From: Clostridiales bacterium
GTDB lineage: Bacteria; Bacillota; Clostridia; Oscillospirales; Oscillospiraceae
Length of the DNA stretch: 64,000 nucleotides
Reading direction: 5' to 3'
Assembly (NCBI GenBank): GCA_902362775.1
Contig: CABIXV010000006.1
Coordinates: 71,827 to 135,826, forward strand
The translations under genes and the position numbers were made by a program. This document shows, piece by piece, positions 9,108-17,477 of the stretch. Numbering within the stretch: the first letter of the stretch is position 1; each line of letters begins with the position of its first letter. The notes beneath the pieces were generated by a model. It saw only the letters and a program-made list of their open reading frames with translations, did not search any database and was not told where the DNA came from.

Positions 9108-9986
9108 TCACGCGGGCGGGCCCTGCCGCCTCCTCTCTCCCCTCCGGGCCGCAACCTGGCCGAAGATTGCCCCCAAAAGCAGGATATTTCCGCAGAAATA
9201 CAGCCATACCAGCAGGATGATCAGCGAGGCCAAGGAGCCGTACACCAAGGTATACCGAGAAGACAGGCCGATAAACCAAGAGAAGAGGACGGAGCAGGCC
9301 ACCATGGCCAGGGAGGCCAGCAGGGCGGCTCCCCGCACGATCCGACGCCCGGCCCGGTCTCTAGGCGTCCCTACCCGATAGATCACCAGCACCAGCAGCA
9401 GGAAAAAGAAGAAGAGCAACAGATAGCGGGTCCATCGCCACAGCCCGGACAGCGCCTGCAGCGGGATCAGCTCCACCACTCTGGGGGGCAGATGGGTCTG
9501 AAGCAGGCCAAAGAACCAGTCCCCGGTGAAGATTACCACCACGGACAGGTAGATGGTCAGCAGGAAGAGCAGAGACAGCCCCAGGCTGAGAAGAAACCGG
9601 GCCGGGCCGTTGTTCCGCCTGACCTGGTACAGCTCGTCCATGGTCAGGAATAGCGTCCGGATGCCGGCGGAAGCTGAAACCAGGATGGTAAACAGTCCGG
9701 CGGCCAACAGGGCTGGGGACTGGATGTCCGCCGCGTAAGCCAGATAGTCCTCCATAATGGCCAGAGCCTGGGCGGGGAGCAGCTGGTCCAGGGCGGTCAG
9801 GAGCTGCTCCAAGTCTAGATGGAACAGCCCAATGAAGTAGTTGACACACAACAGCATGGGAAACAGAGTCAAAATTAAAAAATAGGACAGGGCCGCCGCC
9901 GACCGGGCCACACCCACCCGGATGTAGGTGTGGGCCATCTCCAGAGCAAGGGCCACGGGCGGAAATGTTATCAGCTTTTTCACCAT
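9108..9986 (-). CDS. YihY/BrkB-family inner membrane protein
   Basis: A 292-residue polytopic protein with about six transmembrane helices, the family start region (A-A-A-L-S-Y-F-L-I-L-T-L-F-P) and a C-terminal Y-G-S-L-A-S-L-I-I-L-L-V-W-L-Y segment typical of YihY/BrkB (once misnamed RNase BN). The C-terminus is a short Arg-rich cytosolic tail. The start ATG 9986 follows AAGGAGGGACC. Function in the family is poorly known; a transport or envelope role is inferred. Confidence 0.85.
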   Translation of the reverse strand: MVKKLITFPPVALALEMAHTYIRVGVARSAAALSYFLILTLFPMLLCVNYFIGLFHLDLEQLLTALDQLLPAQALAIMEDYLAYAADIQSPALLAAGLFTILVSASAGIRTLFLTMDELYQVRRNNGPARFLLSLGLSLLFLLTIYLSVVVIFTGDWFFGLLQTHLPPRVVELIPLQALSGLWRWTRYLLLFFFFLLLVLVIYRVGTPRDRAGRRIVRGAALLASLAMVACSVLFSWFIGLSSRYTLVYGSLASLIILLVWLYFCGNILLLGAIFGQVAARRGERRRQGPPA

Positions 9987-10128
9987 AGGAGGTCCCTCCT
10001 TCTCAGACCATTGTACTGGTCCCGCCTGTCAAAAAAAGTATGTTTTCGGGGGCGAGGTCTTTCTTCCCTCTGATCCCCCGGCCTGTCTGGGAAAATCCCC
10101 TTGATGAATTGGGGTATCCGTCGTAAAC

Positions 10129-10172
10129 TGTAAGAGATTTGTAAGAGATATCCGCTGAAATCTGTAAGGAAT
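10129..10172 (+). promoter_or_regulatory. Direct-repeat operator for the adjacent OmpR-type response regulator
   Basis: TGTAAGAGAT occurs at 10129-10138 and again at 10140-10149, exactly 11 bp apart, with a third related copy TGTAAGGAAT at 10163-10172. Tandem half-sites at about 11-bp phasing just upstream of an OmpR-family regulator gene are typical of autoregulation by that regulator. The assignment is inferred. Confidence 0.6.
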
Positions 10173-10215
10173 CTCTGTTATCCTGTATCCAGTGACCGAG
10201 GAAGGAGCTGTTTTC

Positions 10216-10917
10216 ATGGCTGAACAAGCGGCTATCCTGGTGGTGGACGACGACCGGGAGATCGTGGGGGCCATCGCCGCCGCCCTGGAGAAGGAGGGCT
10301 ACCGGGTGCTTCGGGCCTACGACGGCATGGAGGCGCTGGACAAGGCCCTGGACCCGGACCTGCGGCTCATTCTGATGGATGTGATGATGCCCAGGCTGGA
10401 CGGCCTGTCCGCCGTCCTCCGCATCCGGGAGCGCCGGAACCTGCCCGTCATTCTCCTGTCCGCCAAGAGTGAGGAGAGCGACAAGGTGCTTGGCCTGTCC
10501 ATGGGGGCGGACGACTATATGACCAAGCCCTTCGGCATCCAGGAGTTGGTGGCCCGTGTCCGCAGTCAGCTTCGGCGGTATACCCGTCTGGGGGATGTGA
10601 ATGCCGCCCCCGCTGGGGCCATCGTCAATGGCCGGCTGGTTTATGACCCGGACCGCCGCGCCCTGACGGCGGATGGGGATGAGGTACGTCTCACCGCCAC
10701 CGAAACAGGCATCGTGGACCTGCTGATGCGGAACCTGGGCCGGGTCTTTCCAGCGGAGGAGATCTACCGCCGGGTTTGGGGGGAAGACGCGTTCGCCTCC
10801 GATAACACGGTAATGGTCCATATCCGCCGCATTCGGGAGAAAATTGAGCTGAATCCTCGGGAACCAGACTATTTGAAGGTGGTGTGGGGCATTGGATACA
10901 AAATGGAAAAAAAGTAG
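10216..10917 (+). CDS. OmpR/PhoB-family response regulator, 233 aa
   Basis: N-terminal receiver domain: acidic pocket V-V-D-D-D, phospho-acceptor Asp in L-I-L-M-D-V-M-M-P, conserved Ser in L-S-A-K-S and Lys in T-K-P-F. The C-terminal winged-helix DNA-binding domain includes L-T-A-T-E and a recognition-helix region ending V-W-G-I-G-Y-K. I chose ATG 10216 because AGGAG lies 8 bases upstream; the GTG at 10192 lacks a site. The gene overlaps the histidine kinase gene by 26 bases, indicating a two-gene operon. Tandem TGTAAG repeats upstream suggest autoregulation. Confidence 0.92.
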   Translation: MAEQAAILVVDDDREIVGAIAAALEKEGYRVLRAYDGMEALDKALDPDLRLILMDVMMPRLDGLSAVLRIRERRNLPVILLSAKSEESDKVLGLSMGADDYMTKPFGIQELVARVRSQLRRYTRLGDVNAAPAGAIVNGRLVYDPDRRALTADGDEVRLTATETGIVDLLMRNLGRVFPAEEIYRRVWGEDAFASDNTVMVHIRRIREKIELNPREPDYLKVVWGIGYKMEKK

Positions 10918-13186
10918 AGCGGCTGCCGGGTTTTTGGCCTTCCTGCTGGGGATCTCCATGCTTCTGGAGGGGGCCCTGTACTTTGGCACGGCGCTGACCT
11001 CCTCTGGCAGCCGCCGGTGGATCTCCGACAGCTTCCAAGCCGACTGGCGGGATACCACAGAGTTTCAGGGCTTTATCAGCGCCCGGCTGGTGCAGCTGAT
11101 CACTATGGGCGCCGGAGGCGATGTCTTTGGGGATATCAATGGCTATGACGGGGGCGACTGGGGGCTACGGGATACAAAGGTCCGCTCTCTTCACAACGTC
11201 ATGAAGGAAGACTTGAACATCCTCTACCGCGTTGAGCGAGAAGGAAAAGAACTTTACAGCAATAGTGACACTTTGACCTCCTCTACAACGGCGGCACAGC
11301 TCCCCGATGGCTATGGATTCCTGCTCCAGTTCGACGGAGCGAAGGTCCGGGCCTGGCGGGACGGTGTCGAGCTGGACATCTATGGTGATGGCTACTACCG
11401 CTATCAGAACATTGACGAGCCCTATCAGTGGTATGTCCCCGGCTACAAAAACTTTACCATAGATGAGGCAGGGAGCAAAGTCAGGGTAACCATGGCGGTC
11501 ATCGACGAGCCGCATATCTTTATTAGGGGGGACTATGGCAATTCCGGGACAAAAGAGTATAACGAGCTGTATTATTTAAAGCAAAATTTACAGATCTATC
11601 GAGAAACGATCCTCGCCCACGCCGCCTGCATGGGTGTGGGAGGGGCGCTGTTCCTGGTGTATATCCTTCTGCGGAAGGACAAACAGCGGGCCGACCGACT
11701 TCTGGCCCGTGGGACGGGAAGGATATGGTTTGAGGCGAAGCTCGTCCTGGCTTTCCTGCTGGTGTTTTTCTGTATGCCCCGGACGCAGTATCTGGGGGAT
11801 GTATGGCAGGATCTGGTGTACAGCGACACGCCACAAAGCACTGCTTCTGGCTCCACCTCCGCCGCTACCTATGACCCCGAAACGGGAGAGTGGGTCTCTG
11901 TCGAACCCGTTTACGAATACGGCTACTCCTTTGAGCAGGCCATTGGCATCGGTACGGCGGTGACCACTCTGTCGGAGAGCCGCGGCTGGCTGCTGCGGGA
12001 GTATCTGCCCCAGCTGGCAGACCACGCTCCCGGCCTGCTGGCGGTGCTCTGGGGACTATACCTGCTCATCATCAACGACTGGCGGTATAACAAAAAGCCC
12101 TGGCGGCACGGCGTGCTGGGAATGCTGGCCGCTCGGGAGCTAAGTCGTCCTATCCAGAAGCAAATGAGCCGATTGGCTGGGCTGACGGGGCTGACCTTCG
12201 GAGCGCTGGGACTGGTGGCGGGCTATCTCTTTTTAGTTATTGTGTCAAATGAGGGCTGGCCCGATCCCCTGTGGTGGTATTTCCTAGTGCTAGGACCTTG
12301 TATGTCGGCACTGCTCTTGTTGGTATGGGCCCTGGGGCGACAGAAGAATATCTGGACTGACCTGGGGGCCCTGGCCAACCACACCGCCCGGCTCCGGGCG
12401 GGAGAAATGGACCGGCCTTTGGATCTGCCCCCGGATCACGGCCTTTATCAGTTGGCCGACGACCTGAATCACATCCAGCAGGGCCTCCACCAAGCGGTGG
12501 AGGAGCGCACCCGCAGCGAGCGGATGAAGGTAGAGCTGGTCACCAACGTATCCCACGATCTAAAGACCCCCCTGACCTCCATCCTGAGCTACACCGAGCT
12601 GCTGGCCCAGGAGCCCCTGAATCCCCCGGCCAGCGAGTATGTGGCTATTTTGGAGGAAAAGGCCCATCGGCTGCGGGCTATGGTTCAGGATGTATTCGAG
12701 GTAAGCAAGGCCGCTACCGGTCAGCTTCCGGTAAAACTGGAGCGGCTGGACCTGGGCCGGCTGCTTCGACAGACCTTGGCGGACATGGACCAGGCGATTC
12801 AGAACAGCGGTCTGGTCCTGCGGCCCTCCATCCCGGATGAGGGTATCCCCATCACGGCGGACAGCGACCGGCTGTACCGGGTCTTCCAGAATCTGCTGTC
12901 CAATGCCCTAGCATACTCCCTGCCCGGCTCCCGGGTCTATCTGACCCTGACCGTGGAGGGGGAACAGGCCCGGGCCAGCGTGCAGAACACCTCCGCCGCC
13001 GAGCTAAAGCCGGGAGTGGACTACACCGCCCGCTTTGTCCGGGGGGATGAGAGCCGGACCGACGGCGGCTCCGGTCTGGGGCTGTCCATCGCGGACTCCT
13101 TCACCCAGGCCTGCGGCGGTGTGCTGGAAATCACCACAGAGGCGGACCTGTTCACCGCCACAGTCATTTTTCCTCTCGCGCGGTGA
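10892..13186 (+). CDS. Membrane sensor histidine kinase, 764 aa
   Basis: Partner of the preceding response regulator. A transmembrane helix at about 11-33 is followed by an extracytoplasmic sensor of about 200 residues. Further helices lie near 240-260, 280-296, 378-395, 430-452 and 462-482, with a second external loop near 300-375. A HAMP-like linker leads to the dimerisation helix with the phospho-acceptor in V-S-H-D-L-K-T-P (His555). The ATPase domain has an N-box N-L-L-S-N-A (667-672) and G-box G-G-S-G-L-G-L-S (725-732). Translation appears to begin at a TTG inside the regulator gene, suggesting coupling. The ligand is unknown. A hairpin terminator follows. Confidence 0.9.
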   Translation: MDTKWKKSRAAAGFLAFLLGISMLLEGALYFGTALTSSGSRRWISDSFQADWRDTTEFQGFISARLVQLITMGAGGDVFGDINGYDGGDWGLRDTKVRSLHNVMKEDLNILYRVEREGKELYSNSDTLTSSTTAAQLPDGYGFLLQFDGAKVRAWRDGVELDIYGDGYYRYQNIDEPYQWYVPGYKNFTIDEAGSKVRVTMAVIDEPHIFIRGDYGNSGTKEYNELYYLKQNLQIYRETILAHAACMGVGGALFLVYILLRKDKQRADRLLARGTGRIWFEAKLVLAFLLVFFCMPRTQYLGDVWQDLVYSDTPQSTASGSTSAATYDPETGEWVSVEPVYEYGYSFEQAIGIGTAVTTLSESRGWLLREYLPQLADHAPGLLAVLWGLYLLIINDWRYNKKPWRHGVLGMLAARELSRPIQKQMSRLAGLTGLTFGALGLVAGYLFLVIVSNEGWPDPLWWYFLVLGPCMSALLLLVWALGRQKNIWTDLGALANHTARLRAGEMDRPLDLPPDHGLYQLADDLNHIQQGLHQAVEERTRSERMKVELVTNVSHDLKTPLTSILSYTELLAQEPLNPPASEYVAILEEKAHRLRAMVQDVFEVSKAATGQLPVKLERLDLGRLLRQTLADMDQAIQNSGLVLRPSIPDEGIPITADSDRLYRVFQNLLSNALAYSLPGSRVYLTLTVEGEQARASVQNTSAAELKPGVDYTARFVRGDESRTDGGSGLGLSIADSFTQACGGVLEITTEADLFTATVIFPLAR

Positions 13187-13204
13187 ATAAAATACTGCTC
13201 TCGG

Positions 13205-13236
13205 CACGGGGACGAACTTTCGTCCCCGTGTTTTGA
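13205..13236 (+). terminator. Rho-independent terminator of the two-component operon
   Basis: CACGGGGACGAA pairs with TTCGTCCCCGTG across a tiny loop, followed by TTTT, 18 bases after the kinase stop. Confidence 0.85.
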
Positions 13237-13246
13237 TTCAGATACG

Positions 13247-13277
13247 AAAAAAGCCGTCTGTCAGTACAGACGGCTTT
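13247..13277 (-). terminator. Rho-independent terminator of rpsT
   Basis: Perfect 12-bp stem AAAGCCGTCTGT / ACAGACGGCTTT with a CAGT loop; on the minus strand it is followed by TTTTTTC. It lies just downstream of the rpsT stop codon. Confidence 0.85.
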
Positions 13278-13291
13278 CCCCACATCGGCCC

Positions 13292-13555
13292 TTAGGCCAG
13301 CTTGTTCAGCTTGATGGTCATGCTGCTCTTCTTGTTGGCAGCGTTGTTCTTATGCAGCAGCCCCTTGGCAGCGGCCTTGTCCACAGCCTTGACGGCCACC
13401 TTATAGGCGACATCGGCCTCGCTGCGGTTGCCTTCCGCCACAGCGGCGTCAAACTTCTTCAGTTCGGTCTTCAGCGCGGACTTCGCGGCCTTGTTCTGCG
13501 CGGCCTTGGCCTGATTGACCAGCACACGCTTCTTGGCAGACTTGATATTCGGCAA
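13292..13555 (-). CDS. rpsT: 30S ribosomal protein S20
   Basis: 87 residues, Lys/Ala-rich, with the family start P-N-I-K-S-A-K-K-R and the tail S-S-M-T-I-K-L-N-K-L-A; binds 16S rRNA during small-subunit assembly. The start is a TTG at 13555, six bases after GGAGGAGGTG; a TTG start is common for rpsT and may keep expression tunable. It is a monocistronic unit with its own promoter and terminator, divergent from gpr. Confidence 0.95.
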   Translation of the reverse strand: MPNIKSAKKRVLVNQAKAAQNKAAKSALKTELKKFDAAVAEGNRSEADVAYKVAVKAVDKAAAKGLLHKNNAANKKSSMTIKLNKLA

Positions 13556-13615
13556 ACCAAACACCTCCTCCGATCTTATCGTTGATTTGAGCACAGTACG
13601 CCTGTGCAGATATGT

Positions 13616-13644
13616 ATTGTACCATCGGTTTTTGAAAAAATCAA
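13616..13644 (-). promoter_or_regulatory. SigmaA-type promoter of rpsT
   Basis: On the minus strand: TTGATT (13639-13644), a 17-bp spacer, then TACAAT (13616-13621), about 60 bases upstream of the TTG start. Confidence 0.75.
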
Positions 13645-13753
13645 CTGTTTTTTTCATTTTTTCCAGATTTTTTGGATAGAACGGAATGTGGCGCAAAGAC
13701 TAGGGGCGCAAAGAAATCATCCGCACAAGATATAGCGTGAAGGAGGGATGGTC

Positions 13754-14644
13754 ATGACTATGCGCCGGACCGACCTGGCCCTGGAAGCCAGGGAGCTGTG
13801 GCAGGAGAGCGCCGGAGAGACCACCAAGCTGCCTGGGGTGGAGGCCAGGGATGGAGAACGGGAGGGCCTGCCTGTCACCACAGTGGACATTCTGGACCAG
13901 GAGGGGGAAAAGGCCCTTGGCAAGCCCAAGGGCCGCTATGTGACTCTCACTCTGGAGGGGTTGGCCAGCCGGGAGGGGGACATCTTCGCCCGCTCGATAC
14001 AGGCCCTGGCCGCCGAGCTCTCCCTGCTGCTGAAGGATATTCCTCCCCAGGGGCTGGTGCTGGTGGCCGGGCTGGGCAACCGGGCCATCACCCCGGACGC
14101 CATCGGCCCCAAGGTCCACAACTACACTCTGGTAACCCGGCACCTGGTCCGCCAGATGCCGGAGACGTTTGGCGCCTTCCGGCCTGTAGCCTCCCTGGCG
14201 GCGGAGGTCATGGGGACCACGGGGGTGGAAAGCGGCGAGCTGATCCAGTCCCTGTGTGAAAAGATATGTCCCCACTGTGTCATCGCCGTGGATGCTCTGG
14301 CCTCCCGCTCCCTCCACCGGCTGTGCCGGACCGTGCAGCTGACGGATACCGGCATCACCCCTGGCTCCGGGGTGGGCAACCACCGGATGGGGCTGGACCG
14401 GAAGTCCCTAGGCGTGCCCGTTATCGCCATCGGGGTTCCCACGGTGGTGGACGCCGCCACCCTCGCTGCCGATCTGATGGGCGTGGAAGAACTGCCCGAT
14501 CTTGGGGAAGGCCGGGACCTGCTGGTCACCCCCAAGGACATCGACAGTCAGGTGGGCGACCTGTCCAAAATCATCGGCTACGCCATCGATCTGGCCCTCC
14601 AGCCCGGCCTGACCATTGAGGAGCTGGAGCTGCTCCTGAGCTGA
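13754..14644 (+). CDS. gpr: GPR spore germination endopeptidase
   Basis: Aspartic-type protease (MEROPS A25) that is made as a zymogen in the forespore and degrades small acid-soluble spore proteins at germination. The family features seen are a short acidic propeptide region (R-R-T-D-L-A-L-E-A), the core G-L-G-N-R-A-I-T-P-D-A-I-G-P, a second Asp motif A-V-D-A-L-A-S-R and the glycine-rich T-P-G-S-G-V-G-N-H-R segment. I prefer ATG 13754 (296 aa), about 6 bases after AGGAGGG, to the ATG at 13748 that abuts it. Its presence shows that the organism belongs to a spore-forming lineage. Confidence 0.95.
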   Translation: MTMRRTDLALEARELWQESAGETTKLPGVEARDGEREGLPVTTVDILDQEGEKALGKPKGRYVTLTLEGLASREGDIFARSIQALAAELSLLLKDIPPQGLVLVAGLGNRAITPDAIGPKVHNYTLVTRHLVRQMPETFGAFRPVASLAAEVMGTTGVESGELIQSLCEKICPHCVIAVDALASRSLHRLCRTVQLTDTGITPGSGVGNHRMGLDRKSLGVPVIAIGVPTVVDAATLAADLMGVEELPDLGEGRDLLVTPKDIDSQVGDLSKIIGYAIDLALQPGLTIEELELLLS

Positions 14645-14662
14645 CCGCTCCCCCTCTTTCTT

Positions 14663-14752
14663 TCACAGCTTCTGGGCAAGCCAGATCAGGACCACATTTA
14701 CCACATAAATCAGAGCCAGCCCCGCCAGCCGCTGCCACTGCTTTTCCTTCAC
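14663..14752 (-). CDS. Possible 29-aa single-span membrane peptide
   Basis: A GTG-initiated frame (after GGGGGG at about seven bases) encodes a basic/aromatic start M-K-E-K-Q-W-Q-R-L, then a continuous hydrophobic helix of about 18 residues, and stops after A-Q-K-L. It is convergent with gpr. Its size and layout fit small membrane peptides of spore formers, but conservation cannot be judged from this sequence. Confidence 0.4.
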   Translation of the reverse strand: MKEKQWQRLAGLALIYVVNVVLIWLAQKL

Positions 14753-14845
14753 AACGTCCCCCCTTTTCCTCCACGCCTAGTCTACGGGTGGGACAAGGGA
14801 GAATATACCGGCCAAAAAGTGGACACACTAGTTCCATGATTGGGA

Positions 14846-15151
14846 ATGTGGATCCCCGGAAAGGATGTGGCAGATATGGTCAAGGGCATCACCCGCCAGG
14901 TCATCCTGGTCAAGTCCCCGGACCCCCGGCTCTTTGAGGAGGCCATTTTTATTGTCAAGGAGGAGGCTCTGGCCCGGGAGGGCGTCAGCGCCGACCGGGT
15001 CTTGAAGGAGGCCCGTCAGGCGGCGGATGGCTATCTCAAGCAGGGTCGGGCCTGGAACCGGCGGCTGGAGCGGCTGCCCGGTCCCGTCTGGGGAGCGGCG
15101 GGGGCCCTTCTGGCCTCTCTGGGCTGGACGGTGTGGCTGTTGCTGCTGTGA
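14846..15151 (+). CDS. Conserved hypothetical protein with C-terminal membrane anchor, 101 aa
   Basis: A charged N-terminal part (M-V-K-G-I-T-R-Q-V-I-L-V-K-S-P-D, then I-F-I-V-K-E-E-A) leads to a C-terminal hydrophobic helix at about residues 82-101 that ends the protein. I recall similar proteins in related Clostridia, sometimes mislabelled as translation initiation factor 2; no function is established. The start (ATG 14846 or TTG 14840) is uncertain because the ribosome site is weak. It sits between gpr and the asparagine-synthase-like gene; the tail-anchored layout suggests a cytosolic domain held at the membrane. Confidence 0.6.
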   Translation: MWIPGKDVADMVKGITRQVILVKSPDPRLFEEAIFIVKEEALAREGVSADRVLKEARQAADGYLKQGRAWNRRLERLPGPVWGAAGALLASLGWTVWLLLL

Positions 15152-15284
15152 GCCCTCTCCCGGCGGCGGAATAGAATGGAGATGGCAGGCCCCCTCCCAC
15201 TCTCTGCGGGGCAGCCAGCCTCCGCCGCCGGACCGGCTCCGGGCGGACACTCCAAATTGATCCCATAAAGGAGCGTATGTACTT

Positions 15285-17069
15285 ATGTCTGGTATCTGTG
15301 GATCCTGCGACTTTTTTCGTGACGGCGGCACTTTGGCCCGCCGGGAGGAGGCCCATCAGATGGGAGAGGGGCTGACCTGCCCCCAGCCTGTGGAGCGCGG
15401 CCTATGGCAGAGCCGGCACTGTGTGCTGGTCCACCGCCGGCCGGCGGGTCTGGCGCCCCAGGCCCGTCAGCCCATGGTCCGGGGTTGGGAGGGGGCGGAG
15501 TACGCCCTTGTATGGGATGGGGCCCTGACCAACGGCCCGGAGCTTCGCCGGGAGCTGGCGGAAGCCGGTTTTCCCCTTGACTCCCACGATGATACGGAAA
15601 CTCTGCTTGCCGCCTGTATCCTCTGGGGAGTAGAGACGCCCAGACGGCTGCGGGGCTCCTTTGCCTACGCCTTCTGGGACGGGGGCTCCGGGCGGCTCCT
15701 CTGCTGCCGGGACCGGCTGGGAGGGCGGTCTCTGTTCTGGACCTGGGTGGACGGCACCTTTCTTTTTGCTTCCCAGCAGCGGGCCCTGTTCTGTTTCCCC
15801 GGTCTGGCCCCTCGGCTGAGTCAGGACGGCCTACGACAGCTTCTGAGCCTGGCTCCAGTCCCACCGCCCGGCATTGAAATGTTTGAGGGTATCCATCTGC
15901 TGCCCCCCGCCTCCCTGCTGATCTTTTCCCCGGACGGGGTCAGTGTCCACCCCTATTGGGCGCTGGAAAGCCGTCCGCACCCCGACGACTACCCCACCAC
16001 CGCCGCCAGGGTCCGCCAGCTGGCCGACGAGGCTGTCCGCCGGGAGCTGGCCGGCCCGCCTGTACTGGGCTCTTTTTTGTCGGGCAGTCTTTCCTCCTCA
16101 TTTGTAACCGCGGCCGCCGCCCTGGCGTATACTGAGGATGGGCGGCCGCCATTGGACACCTGGTCCCTTCAGCAGAACGGGGAATCCTCCGTCCGACAGG
16201 TGGCCGATGCCTTTCATACCCGGCACCGCGCTCTGGAGTGTCCCCTGCCCTCCTTGGTCAATTGTATGGAGGAGGAAGGGGAGATTCTGGAGTTTCCCGC
16301 CATGGCCCTGTCGGACGCCGGACTGTTCTTTCTCTGCCTCCAGGTCTCCGGGACCTGTCACACGGTCCTCACAGGGACTGGGGGCGGCTGTATTCTGGGC
16401 GGCTCCCTCTGGCCGGAGGGGGAAGGCGGGACTTTTCTCCCCCTCCCCCGGTCCACCGCCCTGCCCCTAGGCAGGCAGATCTTTGATCCCGGTCTGTGGC
16501 ACTCCTCTGGAGTGGAGGAACACGGCAGGGACCACCTGTCCCGGCTCCTAGATCGCTGTCCCACACTGGATGGTGAGAGTCCTCGAGAGACACAGCGCCG
16601 CCGGGAGAGCTGGCTGGCCTTCAACTGGCTCCTTCCCGCCCTGCTGGCCCGCAACGAGCGTTTGGGCCGGGCCTCCGGCCTAGACCTCCGCTCCCCTCTG
16701 TGCGACCACCTTTTAGTGGAGTACGCCTGGAACATCCCCTGGTCCATGAAGACGGCCAACGGCAGACCCCTTCAGCTGCTGCGGGACGGGACAGAGGACC
16801 TTCTCCCCCAGGCAGTCCGGGACCAGGCCGTTCTCCCCCGCATCCTTGCCGCAGAATCCCTGTATGGGCAACTGGTTCGGGCCAGGCTGGCCCGTCTCCT
16901 GGACGACACCAACGCCCCGATCCGCCCTCTGGCGGAGGAGCGGGCCCTGCGCCGCCTCCTTATGGAGGATGGCGGCGCTCCCGTGGGCTCCTCCATCCCG
17001 AAGGCCCATGTCATGGCCTATCTGGTTCAGCTCAACCGCTGGATGGAGGCATTCCATCTGTCGGTATGA
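15285..17069 (+). CDS. Asparagine-synthase-like protein with all key motifs altered (probable pseudoenzyme), 594 aa
   Basis: The overall fold is AsnB-like. The glutaminase-like N-half contains M-S-G-I-C-G, D-T-E-T-L-L (103-108), R-G-S-F-A-Y-A-F-W-D and C-R-D-R-L-G. The synthetase-like C-half contains R-S-P-L-C-D-H. The essential residues are changed. Position 2 is Ser instead of the nucleophilic Cys. The pyrophosphate loop S-G-G-x-D-S reads S-G-S-L-S-S (266-271). The G-x-G-A-D-E motif reads G-T-G-G-G-C (364-369). The reading frame is uninterrupted over 594 codons, so it is maintained rather than decaying. A regulatory, structural or altered-substrate role is inferred. The gene ends at a strong terminator. 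Confidence 0.8.
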   Translation: MSGICGSCDFFRDGGTLARREEAHQMGEGLTCPQPVERGLWQSRHCVLVHRRPAGLAPQARQPMVRGWEGAEYALVWDGALTNGPELRRELAEAGFPLDSHDDTETLLAACILWGVETPRRLRGSFAYAFWDGGSGRLLCCRDRLGGRSLFWTWVDGTFLFASQQRALFCFPGLAPRLSQDGLRQLLSLAPVPPPGIEMFEGIHLLPPASLLIFSPDGVSVHPYWALESRPHPDDYPTTAARVRQLADEAVRRELAGPPVLGSFLSGSLSSSFVTAAAALAYTEDGRPPLDTWSLQQNGESSVRQVADAFHTRHRALECPLPSLVNCMEEEGEILEFPAMALSDAGLFFLCLQVSGTCHTVLTGTGGGCILGGSLWPEGEGGTFLPLPRSTALPLGRQIFDPGLWHSSGVEEHGRDHLSRLLDRCPTLDGESPRETQRRRESWLAFNWLLPALLARNERLGRASGLDLRSPLCDHLLVEYAWNIPWSMKTANGRPLQLLRDGTEDLLPQAVRDQAVLPRILAAESLYGQLVRARLARLLDDTNAPIRPLAEERALRRLLMEDGGAPVGSSIPKAHVMAYLVQLNRWMEAFHLSV

Positions 17070-17120
17070 CACCGGCGCAACCAATTTTCTTTGCTCTCAT
17101 TCTTTTCCTCCTTATCCTGG

Positions 17121-17145
17121 CGCCCCGGTTTTCCGGGGCGTTTTC
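17121..17145 (+). terminator. Rho-independent terminator after the asparagine-synthase-like gene
   Basis: CGCCCCGG / CCGGGGCG stem with a TTTT loop, followed by TTTTCTT. Confidence 0.85.
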
Positions 17146-17268
17146 TTATTGAAAGTTTTAAAACAATTTTAATGAAATCCTCATAATTCCTTTAGAGCAA
17201 TCGCCAAAACTGTATGATATGATTTGATACAGTTTTAGGGGTAATCCCCCGAAGGGAGCGGATATACG

Positions 17269-17421
17269 ATGACGAACCATATCAAGACGGGACTGTGCGC
17301 GGCTGTATTGGTGCTGGCTCTGCTGGCAGCCTATCTCCAGGATGTGTCCTATCAGGGTGGAGGGCCTGGGGCAAGCTCCGCTTCCCCCATTCCCTTTTCC
17401 TATCTGGCTCCCGGACGATAG
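17269..17421 (+). CDS. Small secreted or anchored peptide, 50 aa, upstream of the ABC exporter
   Basis: ATG 17269 follows GAAGGGAG at suitable spacing. The product begins M-T-N-H-I-K-T-G, continues with a hydrophobic helix (about residues 8-23) and ends in a Gly/Ser/Pro-rich tail. It is the first frame after a probable promoter (TTTAGA, 16 bp, TATGAT near 17191-17218) and lies 56 bases before the ATPase gene, so it may be the first gene of that operon. Unknown function; possibly a leader or accessory peptide. Confidence 0.45.
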   Translation: MTNHIKTGLCAAVLVLALLAAYLQDVSYQGGGPGASSASPIPFSYLAPGR

Positions 17422-17477
17422 GGTTTACTCCGCGGGCCAGCTTTGTCCGCGCTTACAGTATGACAAGGAGGAACATC

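Noticed and set aside
7989..9653. 554-codon plus-strand open frame
   Set aside because: Runs antisense across two genuine minus-strand genes and the gap between them; no motif.
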